A DNA stretch of 64,000 nt from Cellulomonas sp. Root930 (GTDB lineage Bacteria; Actinomycetota; Actinomycetes; Actinomycetales; Cellulomonadaceae), in contig LMJI01000001.1 of assembly GCA_001429255.1 (NCBI GenBank), positions 248,001-312,000 on the forward strand, given 5' to 3'. How positions within the stretch are numbered: the first letter of the stretch is position 1; each line of letters begins with the position of its first letter. Below the pieces are notes generated by a model that saw only the letters and a program-made list of their open reading frames with translations, searched no databases and was not told the DNA's origin. A program made the position numbers and the translations under genes. Below, piece by piece: positions 50,639 through 64,000 of the stretch.

Positions 50639-50672
50639 GACGGCCGGCCACCCGTGCGGGTGACCGGCCGTC
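50639..50672. terminator. Bidirectional hairpin between the HAAS gene and eno
   Basis: GACGGCCGG at 50639-50647 pairs with 50664-50672; after one mismatch a further five pairs (50649-50653 with 50658-50662) close a 4-base loop. The genes on either side are convergent, so it can serve both. Confidence 0.75.
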
Positions 50673-50680
50673 GAGGTGTG

Positions 50681-52000
<1,320 letters not shown>

Positions 52001-52056
52001 CTAGTGGCGTCCCCGAACGGCCGCCCTAGGCCCTTCGACTGGTGGGACAGGAGTGG

Positions 52057-53439
52057 TCAGAGCGCCAGCATGATGTGCTCGACCTGGTCCTTGGCGTCCC
52101 CGAACAGCATGGACGTGTTGTCGCGGAAGAACAGCGGGTTCTGCACGCCGGCGTAGCCCGTGGCCATCGACCGCTTGAACACGATGACGCGCGCGGCCTT
52201 CCACACCTCGAGCACCGGCATGCCGGCGATCGGCGAGGACGGGTCGTCGAGCGCGGCCGGGTTCACCGTGTCGTTGGCGCCGATCACCAGCACGACGTCG
52301 GTCTCCGCCAGGTCGCCGTTGATCTCGTCCATCTCGAGCACGATGTCGTACGGCACGCGGGCCTCGGCGAGCAGCACGTTCATGTGGCCGGGCAGCCGGC
52401 CCGCCACCGGGTGCACGCCGAACCGCACCTCGATGCCGCGCGCCCGCAGCTTGGCCACCAGCTCCGCCACCGGGTACTGCGCCTTGGCCACGGCCATGCC
52501 GTACCCGGGCGTGATGATCACCGTGCGGGCCTCCGTGAGCAGCTCCGCCGCCTCCGGGGCCTTGATCTCGTGGAACTCCCCCAGGTCGACGTCGGACGCC
52601 ACCACGGTGCCGCCCTCGGCCCCGTACCCGCCGAGGATCACGGAGATGAACGACCGGTTCATGGCCGTGCACATGAGGTAGGACAGGATCGCACCGGAGG
52701 AGCCGACGAGGGCGCCCGTGACGATCAGCAGGTCGTTGCTGAGCATGAAGCCCGCCGCGGCGGCCGCCCAGCCGGAGTACGAGTTGAGCATCGAGACGAC
52801 GACCGGCATGTCGCCACCGCCGATCGAGGCCACCAGGTGCCACCCGAGCAGGAGCGCGACGACCGTCATCAGCAGCAGGGGCAGCACGGCGCCGGTGCCC
52901 AGGAACCAGACCATCAGCCCGCCGGAGACCACCACCATGCCGAGGTTCAGCCAGTTGCGGCCCGGGAGCATGAGCGGCGCCGAGCTGATCCGCGTGGAGA
53001 GCTTGAGGAACGCGACGATCGACCCGGTGAAGGTCACGGCGCCGATGAGCACGCCGAGGAACACCTCGACCAGGTGCGCGGGGTCCGCCGGCTCGGTGAG
53101 GAACGAGTTGTACCCGACGAGCACGGCCGCCAGACCGACGAACGAGTGCAGGATCGCGATGAGCTCGGGCATCTGCGTCATCTCGACGCGGCGCGCCTGC
53201 CAGGTGCCCACGGTGGAGCCGACGAGGAACACCACGAGGATGAGCACCGCGGTCACCTCGACCGGCCGCTCGGAGCGCTCCAGGGCGAGCGCGACGGTCG
53301 CGGCGAGGGCCAGCGCCATGCCGACCATGCCGGCGAGGTTGCCGCGGCGCGCGGTCTCCTGCTTGGACAGGCCCGCGAGGCTGAGGATGAACAGGATGGC
53401 GGCGCCGAGGTAGACGGCCTGGGCCAGGGAGGTCAGCAC
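52057..53439 (-). CDS. pntB: NAD(P) transhydrogenase subunit beta
   Basis: A 460-residue membrane protein of the proton-translocating transhydrogenase, which makes NADPH from NADH using the proton gradient. About nine transmembrane segments occupy residues 1-260 (domain II). The C-terminal domain III, which binds NADP(H), has [10 protein letters not shown] and the [12 protein letters not shown] motif. It follows pntA on the same strand with 4 bases between and starts at GTG. Confidence 0.95.
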   Translation of the reverse strand: MLTSLAQAVYLGAAILFILSLAGLSKQETARRGNLAGMVGMALALAATVALALERSERPVEVTAVLILVVFLVGSTVGTWQARRVEMTQMPELIAILHSFVGLAAVLVGYNSFLTEPADPAHLVEVFLGVLIGAVTFTGSIVAFLKLSTRISSAPLMLPGRNWLNLGMVVVSGGLMVWFLGTGAVLPLLLMTVVALLLGWHLVASIGGGDMPVVVSMLNSYSGWAAAAAGFMLSNDLLIVTGALVGSSGAILSYLMCTAMNRSFISVILGGYGAEGGTVVASDVDLGEFHEIKAPEAAELLTEARTVIITPGYGMAVAKAQYPVAELVAKLRARGIEVRFGVHPVAGRLPGHMNVLLAEARVPYDIVLEMDEINGDLAETDVVLVIGANDTVNPAALDDPSSPIAGMPVLEVWKAARVIVFKRSMATGYAGVQNPLFFRDNTSMLFGDAKDQVEHIMLAL

Positions 53440-53443
53440 GAGC

Positions 53444-54997
53444 TCAGGCGTCCTTCCGGAACATGCGGATCATGCGGTTGGCGACGAGGAACCCGCCGAA
53501 CACGTTGATGCTGGCGACGGCCGCGGCGACGACCGCGAGCACGGTCACCAGCCAGCTGTCGTCGCCGATCTGCAGCAGCGCGCCGACCAGGATGATCCCG
53601 GAGATGGCGTTGGTCTGGGCCATCAGGGGCGTGTGCAGCGAGTGGCTGACGTTCGAGATGACGTAGTAGCCGACGATCACCGCCAGGACGAACACCGTGA
53701 AGTGGCCGAGGAACGCGGCCGGCGCGAACGAGATCCCCAGCAGCACGACCACGGCCAGGAGCGCGAGGATGACCGACCGGCGCTGCCGGCGACGGTTCTT
53801 GTCCGCGAGCGCGGCGGCCTCGGCCTGCGCCCGCTCCTCGGAGGTGGGCCCGGCGACCGCGGCCGGGGCCGCGGAGACCTGCACCGGGGGTGGCGGCCAG
53901 AGCAGGTCGCCGTCGTGCGTGACGGCCATGCCGCGCTGCACCGGGTCGTCGAGGTCCAGCACCAGCTGCCCGTCCTTGCCGGGGGTGAGCAGCTGCATCA
54001 GGTGCACGATGTTGGTGCCGAACAGCTGGGACGTGTGCTGCGGCATCCGGCTGGTCAGGTCGGTGTACCCGATGACCGTCACGTCGTTGTCGGACACGAC
54101 GACCTGCCCGGGGACGGTGAGCTCGCAGTTGCCGCCACCCGACGCGGCCAGGTCGACGATCACGCTGCCCGGCCGCATGCCCGCGACCATGGCCGCGGTG
54201 ATCGTCGTCGGCGCCTGACCGCGGACCAGCGCGGTGGTGATGACGATGTCCGCGTCCGCCGTCTCGGCGGCGTACATCTGCGCGGTCAGCCGCTCCTGCT
54301 CCTCGGTCAGCGCGCTCGCGTACCCGTCCGAGCTGACCGCCTGCTGCGCGGCCTCGGCCTGCACGAACGTGGCGCCCATCGACTCGATCTGCTCGCCGAC
54401 CTCGGGCCGCACGTCGAACGCGCGGACGCGGGCGCCCATGCTGCCCGCGGCCCCGATCGCGGCCAGTCCGGCCACTCCCGCGCCGATGACGAACACGCGC
54501 GCCGGCGGCGTCTTGCCGGCGGCGGTGACCTGCCCGGTGAACATCCCGCCGTAGACCTCGGCGGCCTCGACGACCGCGCGGTAGCCCGCGACGTTCGACA
54601 TGGTGCTCAGCACGTCGAGCGCCTGCGCCCGCGAGATGCGCGGCACGGCGTCCAGCGCCAACGCGGTGACGCCCCGCGCGTGCAGGCTCTCGACCAGGGC
54701 GGGCGCGGCGGCCGGCGCGAGCATGGCGACGAGCGTGGCGCCCGGGCTCAGCGCGGCGACCTCGGTCTCCGTGGGCGGGTGGACCTTGGCCACCACGTCG
54801 CTGGACCAGACGTCGGCTGCGTCGCCGACGGTCGCGCCCGCGACCTCGTAGGCCTCGGCGCGGAAGGTCGCCGCGTCACCGGCTCCACGCTGGACGACGA
54901 CCTCGTAGCCGAGATCGACCAGCTGGCCGACCGTCTTCGGGGTCGCGGCGACGAGCCGTTCGCCGGCTCGGCTCTCGGTCGGGATACCGATGCGCAT
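53444..54997 (-). CDS. pntA: NAD(P) transhydrogenase subunit alpha (fused form)
   Basis: A 517-residue protein. Residues 1-385 form the NAD-binding domain I ([29 protein letters not shown]). After an Ala/Pro linker and an R/K-rich stretch, three or four transmembrane segments (about 425-517) belong to domain II, as in the E. coli fused form. GGAGGA lies about 9 bases before the ATG. It is the first gene of the pntAB operon, with a putative operator upstream. Confidence 0.95.
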   Translation of the reverse strand: MRIGIPTESRAGERLVAATPKTVGQLVDLGYEVVVQRGAGDAATFRAEAYEVAGATVGDAADVWSSDVVAKVHPPTETEVAALSPGATLVAMLAPAAAPALVESLHARGVTALALDAVPRISRAQALDVLSTMSNVAGYRAVVEAAEVYGGMFTGQVTAAGKTPPARVFVIGAGVAGLAAIGAAGSMGARVRAFDVRPEVGEQIESMGATFVQAEAAQQAVSSDGYASALTEEQERLTAQMYAAETADADIVITTALVRGQAPTTITAAMVAGMRPGSVIVDLAASGGGNCELTVPGQVVVSDNDVTVIGYTDLTSRMPQHTSQLFGTNIVHLMQLLTPGKDGQLVLDLDDPVQRGMAVTHDGDLLWPPPPVQVSAAPAAVAGPTSEERAQAEAAALADKNRRRQRRSVILALLAVVVLLGISFAPAAFLGHFTVFVLAVIVGYYVISNVSHSLHTPLMAQTNAISGIILVGALLQIGDDSWLVTVLAVVAAAVASINVFGGFLVANRMIRMFRKDA

Positions 54998-55081
54998 CGC
55001 TGCGGTCCTCCGTCGGATCGTCTGTGGTGGCCTGTCGCCGGGGGGGGACGACGGGCCGCGCCCATCATGGCGGCCACCGGA

Positions 55082-55120
55082 AGGTTATGGGGTCCGACCG
55101 ACTCCCGGCAAGCGCTTTCC
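55082..55120 (-). promoter_or_regulatory. Putative pntAB promoter with LacI-type operator
   Basis: On the minus strand TTGCCG (55106-55111) and TAACCT (55082-55087) form a -35/-10 pair with an 18-base spacer, giving a leader of about 75-80 bases before pntA. The near-palindrome GGCAAGCGCTTTCC (55107-55120), with core AAGCGCTT and central CG, overlaps the -35, as LacI-family operators do. The regulator is not encoded in the window. Confidence 0.45.
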
Positions 55121-55249
55121 TTCCGCCTCTCGGATGATCGCCCCAACCTTCATAGCAACTGCGGGCGGCGCAGTCCCCGGTCCAAAGTCCTGGGCAGCGG
55201 ACGAGGAAGGACGCGCCGGCCGCGAGCTCACCACCGCCGAGTGGGCGGG

Positions 55250-55915
55250 CTACCTGTCCGAGCTCGGGCCGCGGCGCGACACCTGCTCGACGGCCCGCAC
55301 GGCGTCCTCGAGCTGACGGACCGCACCGCGCAGCGCCGACTCGGCGTCGACGCCGTGCGCCTCCGCGTCGACCAGCACCCCGAGCAGGCGTCGGCCGACC
55401 TCGTCCGGCGGGTCCACCTCCCGGGCGAGCCCCGCGGCGTCGATCCCGGCGCGCTGGGCCCGTGCCAGCACCTTCTGGCCGCGCGCGAGGGCGCCGATCG
55501 CGAGCGGGATCCCGTCCAGCGCCGACCCGCGCTGCTTCTCCGCGTTCTTGAGCCGGTCCCACTGCACGTGCACGTCACCCTCGACCGGAGCGCCCTCGAA
55601 GACGTGGGGGTGCCGGCGCACCAGCTTGGCGACGAGGTCCGCGGCGACGTCGTCCACGTCGAACGGGTCGGTGGGGTGCTCCGTCGCGATGCGGGCGTGG
55701 AACACCACCTGCAGGAGCAGGTCACCGAGCTCCTCGCGCAGCCCGACGCGGTCGTCGGTCTCGATCGCCTCCGCGAGCTCGTGGGCCTCCTCGAGCACGT
55801 ACGGCACGAGCGACTCGTGCGTCTGCTGGGCGTCCCACGGGCAGCCGCCCGGCGAGCGCAGCCGGTCCATCACGCGCACGAGGGCGCGCAGGGAGTCCGG
55901 CTGCGGGTCCGTCAC
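55250..55915 (-). CDS. mazG: MazG-family nucleoside triphosphate pyrophosphohydrolase
   Basis: A 221-residue all-alpha NTP pyrophosphatase that hydrolyses non-canonical or excess NTPs. The first helix pair has R-L-R-S-P-G-G-C-P-W-D. The metal-binding residues are in E-E-A-H-E-L-A-E-A and E-E-L-G-D-L-L-L-Q (the E-x-x-E...E-x-x-D pattern). It starts at GTG 55915 inside the stop of the lipoprotein gene (GTGA), so the two are coupled. Only one MazG domain is clear, with a less conserved C-terminal region. Confidence 0.92.
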   Translation of the reverse strand: MTDPQPDSLRALVRVMDRLRSPGGCPWDAQQTHESLVPYVLEEAHELAEAIETDDRVGLREELGDLLLQVVFHARIATEHPTDPFDVDDVAADLVAKLVRRHPHVFEGAPVEGDVHVQWDRLKNAEKQRGSALDGIPLAIGALARGQKVLARAQRAGIDAAGLAREVDPPDEVGRRLLGVLVDAEAHGVDAESALRGAVRQLEDAVRAVEQVSRRGPSSDR

Positions 55916-56544
55916 GACGCGGAGGGCGACGGCTCCGGCGTCGGCTCGGCGGAGTCGTCGGGTGCCGGGGCCGAGGACGCGACCAGCCACGGGGCGGGGA
56001 CCGGGTCGGCCACCTGGTTGCCGTCCTCGAGCGAGGCGAACCGCGGGTTCACCTCCACGTCGAGCTCACGCAGGCGCGCGTCGATCTCCTCGCCGATGCC
56101 CTCGTCCTCCGGGAGCCCCTGCAGGTTGGTGTACGCGATCGAGTAGCGGGCGACGGCCAGCGACGGGTCCGTGAACGTGGCCGTGGCGCCCTGCACCTTC
56201 TGCTGGACCACCTGGGCGAGCAGCGCCTCGGCGTCCTCGTCGGAGACACCCACACCCTTCTCGGCCGCGAGCTCGACCACCGTGGGCTCCTGCACGAGCA
56301 CGGCGAGCACGTTGGTGGTCGTCACGCCCTGGAACCACGGCGCGAGCTCCTCGAGCGCGGCACTCACGTCCGCGGTGGGGATCGCCGTGCCGTCGACCAC
56401 GGCCGCCGCGCCGGGCTGCCCGGCACACCCCGCCAGACCGGCCGTCGTCGCGAGCGCGACCAGCACACCCGCTGCCCGCGCTCCCGCACGCCACTGCACC
56501 GCCACCTGAGACCTCCTGCGTCGTCGCTCGTCGATCCGGGTCAT
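55912..56544 (-). CDS. SurA-N-like lipoprotein
   Basis: A 210-residue exported lipoprotein. A charged N-terminus (R-R-R-R-R) leads into a hydrophobic core and the lipobox L-A-G-C at about residue 40. The mature part has V-V-D-G-T-A-I-P-T-A-D-V, the opening of the SurA N-terminal/PPIase chaperone helical domain, and ends in a Pro/Ser/Glu tail. No parvulin catalytic domain is present, so it is a chaperone-like domain at best. Its order with mazG and mfd is common in actinobacteria. Confidence 0.82.
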   Translation of the reverse strand: MTRIDERRRRRSQVAVQWRAGARAAGVLVALATTAGLAGCAGQPGAAAVVDGTAIPTADVSAALEELAPWFQGVTTTNVLAVLVQEPTVVELAAEKGVGVSDEDAEALLAQVVQQKVQGATATFTDPSLAVARYSIAYTNLQGLPEDEGIGEEIDARLRELDVEVNPRFASLEDGNQVADPVPAPWLVASSAPAPDDSAEPTPEPSPSAS

Positions 56545-56554
56545 CGTAGGGCCC

Positions 56555-60223
<3,669 letters not shown>

Positions 60224-60371
60224 GGAGTCCTTCACATGGTCGGGGGCGTGCGCACAGCACGACCGCCCCGGATCCAACGGACCCGGGGTGCTGCGCCAGT
60301 CTACGAGCCGCCGCCCACACGCGACCGCTAGCCTGCGCGCAGGAGCTCGGGACCGAGGATCAGGAGTAGCC

Positions 60372-61562
60372 GTGCACGTCGTGGTGGTCGGGGCCGGGAT
60401 CGTCGGTCTGGCGGTGGCGGCGCGTCTGACGCGCGACGGCCACCACGTCACGGTCGTCGAGAAGGAGCGGGCCGTCGCCGTGCACCAGACCGGCCGGAAC
60501 TCGGGGGTCATGCACTCCGGGCTCTACTACCCGCCGGGCAGCCTCAAGGCGCGCATGTCGGTGGCCGGGCAGCGCAGCATGACCGACTACGCCCGCGAGC
60601 ACGGGGTCGACGTCGAGATCACCGGCAAGCTCGTCGTCGCGACCGCGCCCGACCAGGTGCCGGGCCTGCACCGGCTCGCCGAGCGCGCCCGCGCCAACGG
60701 CGTCCCCGCGCAGCTGGTCGGGAAGGCCGGTGCCCGCGAGCGGGAGCCGCACGTCGCCTGCGTCGACGCGCTCTGGGTGGAGAGCACCGGGATCGTCGAC
60801 TACACCGGCGTCTGCCGCGCGCTCGCGGCGGAGGTGTCGGAGCGGGGCGGCGACGTGCTGCTCGGGGCGTCGGTCGTCGGCGCGACCGAGACCGAGGACC
60901 GCGTGCACCTGCGCATCGAGCGGGGTGACTCGTTCTCCGAGCTGCGGGCGGACGCCGTGGTGGCCTGCGCCGGCCTGCACGCCGACCGCGTCGCACGCGC
61001 CTGCGGCCTCGACCCGAGCGCACGGATCGTGCCGTTCCGCGGCGAGTACTTCGAGCTGTCCTCCACCGCCGCCGAGCTGGTCAACGGCCTCGTCTACCCG
61101 GTGCCCGACCCGCGGTTCCCGTTCCTCGGCGTGCACCTCACGCGGATGATCGGCGGTGGCGTGCACGCGGGCCCGAACGCCGTCCTCGCCCTGGCGCGCG
61201 AGGGCTACTCGTGGCGCGAGGTGAACGTGCGCGACGCGGCCGACGCGCTGACCTGGCCCGGCCTGTGGCGGATGGGGGCACGCAACATCGTCCCGGGCGC
61301 GCGCGAGGTGGCACGGTCGCTGTCCCGGCGCGCGTTCGCGCACAGCCTGGCGGCGCTGGTGCCCGCGATCGTCCCGGACGACCTCGTCCCCTCGCCCGCC
61401 GGGGTGCGCGCGCAGGCCGTGGCACGCGACGGCCGGCTGGTCGACGACTTCCTGCTGCAGCGCACCGCGCGTCAGGTGCACGTGCTCAACGCCCCCTCAC
61501 CGGCGGCGACGTGCGCCCTGGAGATCGCCGACCACGTGGTGGACGAGCTCGCCCTCGCCTGA
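60372..61562 (+). CDS. lhgO: L-2-hydroxyglutarate oxidase
   Basis: A 396-residue FAD enzyme that oxidises L-2-hydroxyglutarate to 2-oxoglutarate. The Rossmann opening V-V-V-G-A-G-I-V-G-L-A-V-A is at 4-16. H-Q-T-G-R-N-S-G-V-M-H-S-G-L-Y-Y-P-P-G-S-L-K is the family signature near 45-65. A-C-A-G-L-H-A-D-R-V-A and P-F-R-G-E-Y-F follow. It starts at GTG 60372 and is divergent from mfd; a TAGCCT element at 60329-60334 could be its -10. Confidence 0.92.
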   Translation: MHVVVVGAGIVGLAVAARLTRDGHHVTVVEKERAVAVHQTGRNSGVMHSGLYYPPGSLKARMSVAGQRSMTDYAREHGVDVEITGKLVVATAPDQVPGLHRLAERARANGVPAQLVGKAGAREREPHVACVDALWVESTGIVDYTGVCRALAAEVSERGGDVLLGASVVGATETEDRVHLRIERGDSFSELRADAVVACAGLHADRVARACGLDPSARIVPFRGEYFELSSTAAELVNGLVYPVPDPRFPFLGVHLTRMIGGGVHAGPNAVLALAREGYSWREVNVRDAADALTWPGLWRMGARNIVPGAREVARSLSRRAFAHSLAALVPAIVPDDLVPSPAGVRAQAVARDGRLVDDFLLQRTARQVHVLNAPSPAATCALEIADHVVDELALA

Positions 61563-61737
61563 CGCGTCCGCCTCTGGACCGAACGTGTGACGGCACCCTT
61601 CTGACCCGGGTGAAAAGGGTCGCGCACGGTCTGAACCGGGTCTCTGCGTCGGTACCGTGAGCACCTTCCACATGTCCGCTTTCTGGCGCTTTGGTCGGTC
61701 GTCGATCCGCTGGATCCCACCCCTGCTGAGGTCGCCG

Positions 61738-62439
61738 ATGCTCACCCCGCACAGCCTGTCCCGGGCCACCACCGCAGCCGCCGGTCGCGGTGGCGCCGTG
61801 GTGCTCGCGGCCGTGCTCGTGCTGGGTGCGACGGCCGGGTGCACCGCGCCGAGGTCCGATCCCGACGCCGCCGCCTCGCCGTCGTCGAGCGCCACCCGCG
61901 AGCGCGCCGGTACCGGTGCCGACGCCACCGACCGGCCCACGGACGACGCGTCCACGCCCGGCGCGGCGAGCACGCACTCGTCGGAGAGCGGCGGCGCCGA
62001 GGAGTTCGCAGGCGAGATCATGCCGTCGCAGCCGCCCGGCCCGACCGGGTTGCCCGACACCGCCGTGCCGGGACCGTCGCTGACGGGCCCGCTCCCCGCG
62101 ACGGGCGCGGCGAACGGCGCCGTCGTGACGGGTTTCCCCACGGGGGTCGTCCCGATCGTCGACGGGCTCACGGTGGTCTCCAGCTCGGTGTCCGCGTCCG
62201 GCGACCGGCTGCAGGTCGGGCTCCAGGCGAGCAGCGACTCCGCACCCACCGACGTCCAGGCCGCGTACGTCGCCGCGCTCAGCGCCGCCGGCTTCACGGT
62301 CGGCGACTCCCCCGCCCTGCCCGGCTCCCTCGCCACGTCCTTCACCCGCGGGCCCGACGCCCTGGTGCTCACGGTGCGCGACCGCCTCGGCGGCGGGACC
62401 GAGCTCTCCGTCGCCGGCGCGCTGACGACGGCCGGGTGA
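61738..62439 (+). CDS. Predicted lipoprotein of unknown function
   Basis: A 233-residue protein starting at ATG 61738 (GAGG upstream). The signal peptide has A-A-V-L-V-L-G-A-T-A-G-C with lipobox Cys near 36, then about 90 Ser/Thr/Ala/Asp-rich residues. The folded end (about 130-233) has two beta-alpha units (L-Q-V-G-L-Q-A-S-S-D-S, V-Q-A-A-Y-V-A-A-L-S-A-A-G-F). No family is recognised. A longer GTG start at 61657 is possible but lacks a signal-peptide logic. It precedes the transporter by 6 bases and is probably co-transcribed. Confidence 0.7.
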   Translation: MLTPHSLSRATTAAAGRGGAVVLAAVLVLGATAGCTAPRSDPDAAASPSSSATRERAGTGADATDRPTDDASTPGAASTHSSESGGAEEFAGEIMPSQPPGPTGLPDTAVPGPSLTGPLPATGAANGAVVTGFPTGVVPIVDGLTVVSSSVSASGDRLQVGLQASSDSAPTDVQAAYVAALSAAGFTVGDSPALPGSLATSFTRGPDALVLTVRDRLGGGTELSVAGALTTAG

Positions 62440-62445
62440 CGGGCG

Positions 62446-63813
62446 GTGTACCTGTCCCTGCGCGACCGACCCGCCCGCTCCGACGCCGCGTCTCCCGAGG
62501 AGGCCCGAGCCGTCAGGGCCGCCAAGCGCGGTCGGGTCTCGTCGGTCGTCATCACGCTCGGCGTGGTCAGCATGCTCACCGACATCTCGTCGGAGTCCGT
62601 GGCGGCGGTCCTGCCGCTCTACCTCACCACCGCGCTCGGGCTCTCGACGCTGGCCTACGGGTTCGTCGACGGGCTCATGCAGGGCGCCAGCGCGCTGGTC
62701 CGGATCGCCGGCGGCTGGGCGGCGGACCGGGGCGACCACCCCAAGTGGGTCGCGGTCGTCGGGTACGGGCTGTCGGCCGTGACCCGCGGGGTCCTGCTCG
62801 TCGCCAGCAGCTTCGCAGCGGTGACAGCGATCGTCGCGATCGACCGCGTCGGCAAGGGGATCCGCACCGCGCCGCGCGACGCGATGATCACCGCCTCGTC
62901 GGACCCGCGCACGCTCGGCCGGTCGTTCGGGGTGCACCGCACGCTCGACACGATCGGCGCCGCCCTCGGGCCGCTCCTTGCGTTCGTCGTCCTGTGGGCC
63001 ATCCCGGACGGCTACCAGACCGTCTTCGTCATCTCGTTCGGGTGCGCCGTCATCGGGCTCGCCGCCCTCGTCCTGCTGGTGCCCGACCTGCGCCCGCGCC
63101 GGGCCGCATGGCTCACGCAGCACCGGTCGCGCGAGGCCCGCAAGCTGCCCAAGTGCAAGGGCTGCACCTGCGACATCCCCGGGCTCGAGCCGGCCGGCCG
63201 GCCCTTCAGCTGGTCGTTCCTCACCGAGCCGGGCCTGCGCCGCATCTTCCTGATGGCGGGCATCCTCGCGCTGCTCACCGTCGGCGACGGCTTCATCTAC
63301 CTGTCCCTGCAGGCCCGCGACGGGTTCGCGACGCAGTGGTTCCCGCTCCTGTACGTCGGCACCAACCTGGCCTACATGGCGCTCGCGATCCCCGTCGGTC
63401 GGCTGGCGGACCGGGTGGGCCGGGCGCGGGTGTTCGTGTGGGGCCACGCCGCGCTCGTGATCGCGTACGTGTGCGCCGGCGTCGCGACCGCCTCGGCCGT
63501 GACCACCGTGGCCGCCCTGCTCCTGCTCGGGCTCTTCTACGCCGCGACGGACGGGGTGCTCGCCGCGCTCGTCGGGCGCCGGGCCGCCCCGAACGCCCGG
63601 GCGTCCGCGATCGGCACCGCCCAGACCGTGGTCGCCGTGGCCCGCATGGCCTCGTCCGCGCTCTTCGGCCTGCTCTGGTACACCGTCGGCCGCGGGCCCG
63701 CGATCCTCTCCGTCGCGGTCGTCCTCGCGTGCGCGGTGCCGATCGCCTGGTACGTGGTCCGCGGGCTCGACGCCCCGGTCCCCGAACTCGTCGACGCCGA
63801 GGCGGACCGGTGA
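62446..63813 (+). CDS. MFS-family transporter
   Basis: A 455-residue membrane protein with 11-12 hydrophobic segments and MFS loops: the motif A-like G-G-W-A-A-D-R-G-D after segment 2, D-R-V-G-K-G-I-R-T-A-P-R-D-A after segment 4, and G-R-L-A-D-R-V-G-R-A-R after segment 8. The closely spaced 'K-G-I-R-T-A-P-R-D-A' is typical of a group of bacterial drug/metabolite exporters. The central loop holds a Cys-rich stretch K-C-K-G-C-T-C-D-I-P. It starts at GTG 62446. The substrate is unknown. Confidence 0.87.
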   Translation: MYLSLRDRPARSDAASPEEARAVRAAKRGRVSSVVITLGVVSMLTDISSESVAAVLPLYLTTALGLSTLAYGFVDGLMQGASALVRIAGGWAADRGDHPKWVAVVGYGLSAVTRGVLLVASSFAAVTAIVAIDRVGKGIRTAPRDAMITASSDPRTLGRSFGVHRTLDTIGAALGPLLAFVVLWAIPDGYQTVFVISFGCAVIGLAALVLLVPDLRPRRAAWLTQHRSREARKLPKCKGCTCDIPGLEPAGRPFSWSFLTEPGLRRIFLMAGILALLTVGDGFIYLSLQARDGFATQWFPLLYVGTNLAYMALAIPVGRLADRVGRARVFVWGHAALVIAYVCAGVATASAVTTVAALLLLGLFYAATDGVLAALVGRRAAPNARASAIGTAQTVVAVARMASSALFGLLWYTVGRGPAILSVAVVLACAVPIAWYVVRGLDAPVPELVDAEADR

Positions 63814-64000
63814 GACGCGTACAGCCGCGCGTCGCCGTCCTCGTCGCCGTCACGGTCGTCGCGGTCGTCGGGATGGGCGGCTACGCGGTCTCGGCCTGGC
63901 GCGCCAACCGCGCCGCGATCAACTCCGCGCCGCCCGTCGCGTCGACCGCCCTGGACGCCGTGCTCGCCGCCCCGCACATCGTGTTCCGCTCGACGCTGCC
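63810..64000 (+). CDS. Exported or membrane-anchored protein (N-terminal part, cut by window edge)
   Basis: The first 63 residues from GTG 63810, which overlaps the MFS stop (GTGA). After R-R-V-Q-P-R there is a single hydrophobic stretch (V-L-V-A-V-T-V-V-A-V-V-G-M-G-G-Y-A-V), then P-P-V-A-S-T-A-L-D-A-V-L-A-A-P-H-I-V-F-R. This fits a signal anchor followed by the opening of an outer domain, possibly a beta-propeller, but too little is present to name it. Confidence 0.75.
   Translation, partial: MRRVQPRVAVLVAVTVVAVVGMGGYAVSAWRANRAAINSAPPVASTALDAVLAAPHIVFRSTL

Overview
The window is GC-rich throughout, with short intergenic gaps, many 4-base start/stop overlaps (ATGA, GTGA) and frequent GTG starts. 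Together with DUF501-Ppx-DivIC-enolase-MazG-Mfd synteny, PadR/HAAS pairs, an IniB/IniA-like locus and a SARP-type regulator pair, this points to an actinobacterium. The glycosidase and acetyl-ester hydrolase content would fit a Cellulomonas-like member of the Micrococcales; that placement is inference.

Left flank (1-9140): the start of an FKBP prolyl isomerase; an alpha/beta hydrolase with its overlapping TetR regulator and a palindromic operator; a methyltransferase; a CE7-type acetyl esterase; cystathionine beta-synthase; a Bax-inhibitor-1-like membrane protein; a two-gene ABC exporter; a siderophore-interacting flavoprotein; and a small Cys-containing protein. A tRNA with a UAA anticodon but a short variable loop (9170-9243) marks the border of the accessory region.

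Central accessory region (9280-37238): a complete contractile injection system (phage-tail-like, eCIS/PVC class) in one tightly overlapping plus-strand operon. In order it encodes the cap (DUF4255), an unknown beta-rich protein, one sheath with a very large insertion, two tube proteins, a DUF5908 peptide, a LysM baseplate protein, a VgrG-like spike, the PAAR tip, gp25, two large baseplate proteins, a gpI-like tail protein, an unrecognised 678-residue protein, a CIS tape-measure protein and an AAA+ ATPase. The operon ends with a 1640-residue protein carrying a C-terminal DNA/RNA non-specific endonuclease-like domain, followed by two small overlapping genes, the first a candidate immunity protein. 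Two paralogous SARP/BTAD regulators bracket the operon, and a large LuxR-type ATPase regulator lies next to the second. Conspicuous palindromes lie in the divergent promoter region at 10252-10399.

Next to it (37589-41952) is an iniBAC-like operon: an IniB-N-domain protein with a long Asn/Asp/Ser/His repeat tail and two dynamin-like GTPases. A possible link between the injection system and these membrane-remodelling GTPases is speculative but worth testing.

Right flank (41927-64000): mostly housekeeping. It holds a type II NADH dehydrogenase, a lipoprotein GH1 beta-glucosidase, two separate PadR+HAAS pairs, Ppx/GppA, DUF501, a DivIC/FtsB-like protein, enolase, transhydrogenase pntAB, MazG, a SurA-N-like lipoprotein, Mfd, an LhgO-type oxidase, a lipoprotein, an MFS transporter and the start of a further exported protein. 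Perfect or near-perfect hairpins mark several transcript ends. No rRNA, CRISPR array, insertion sequence or integrase was seen.
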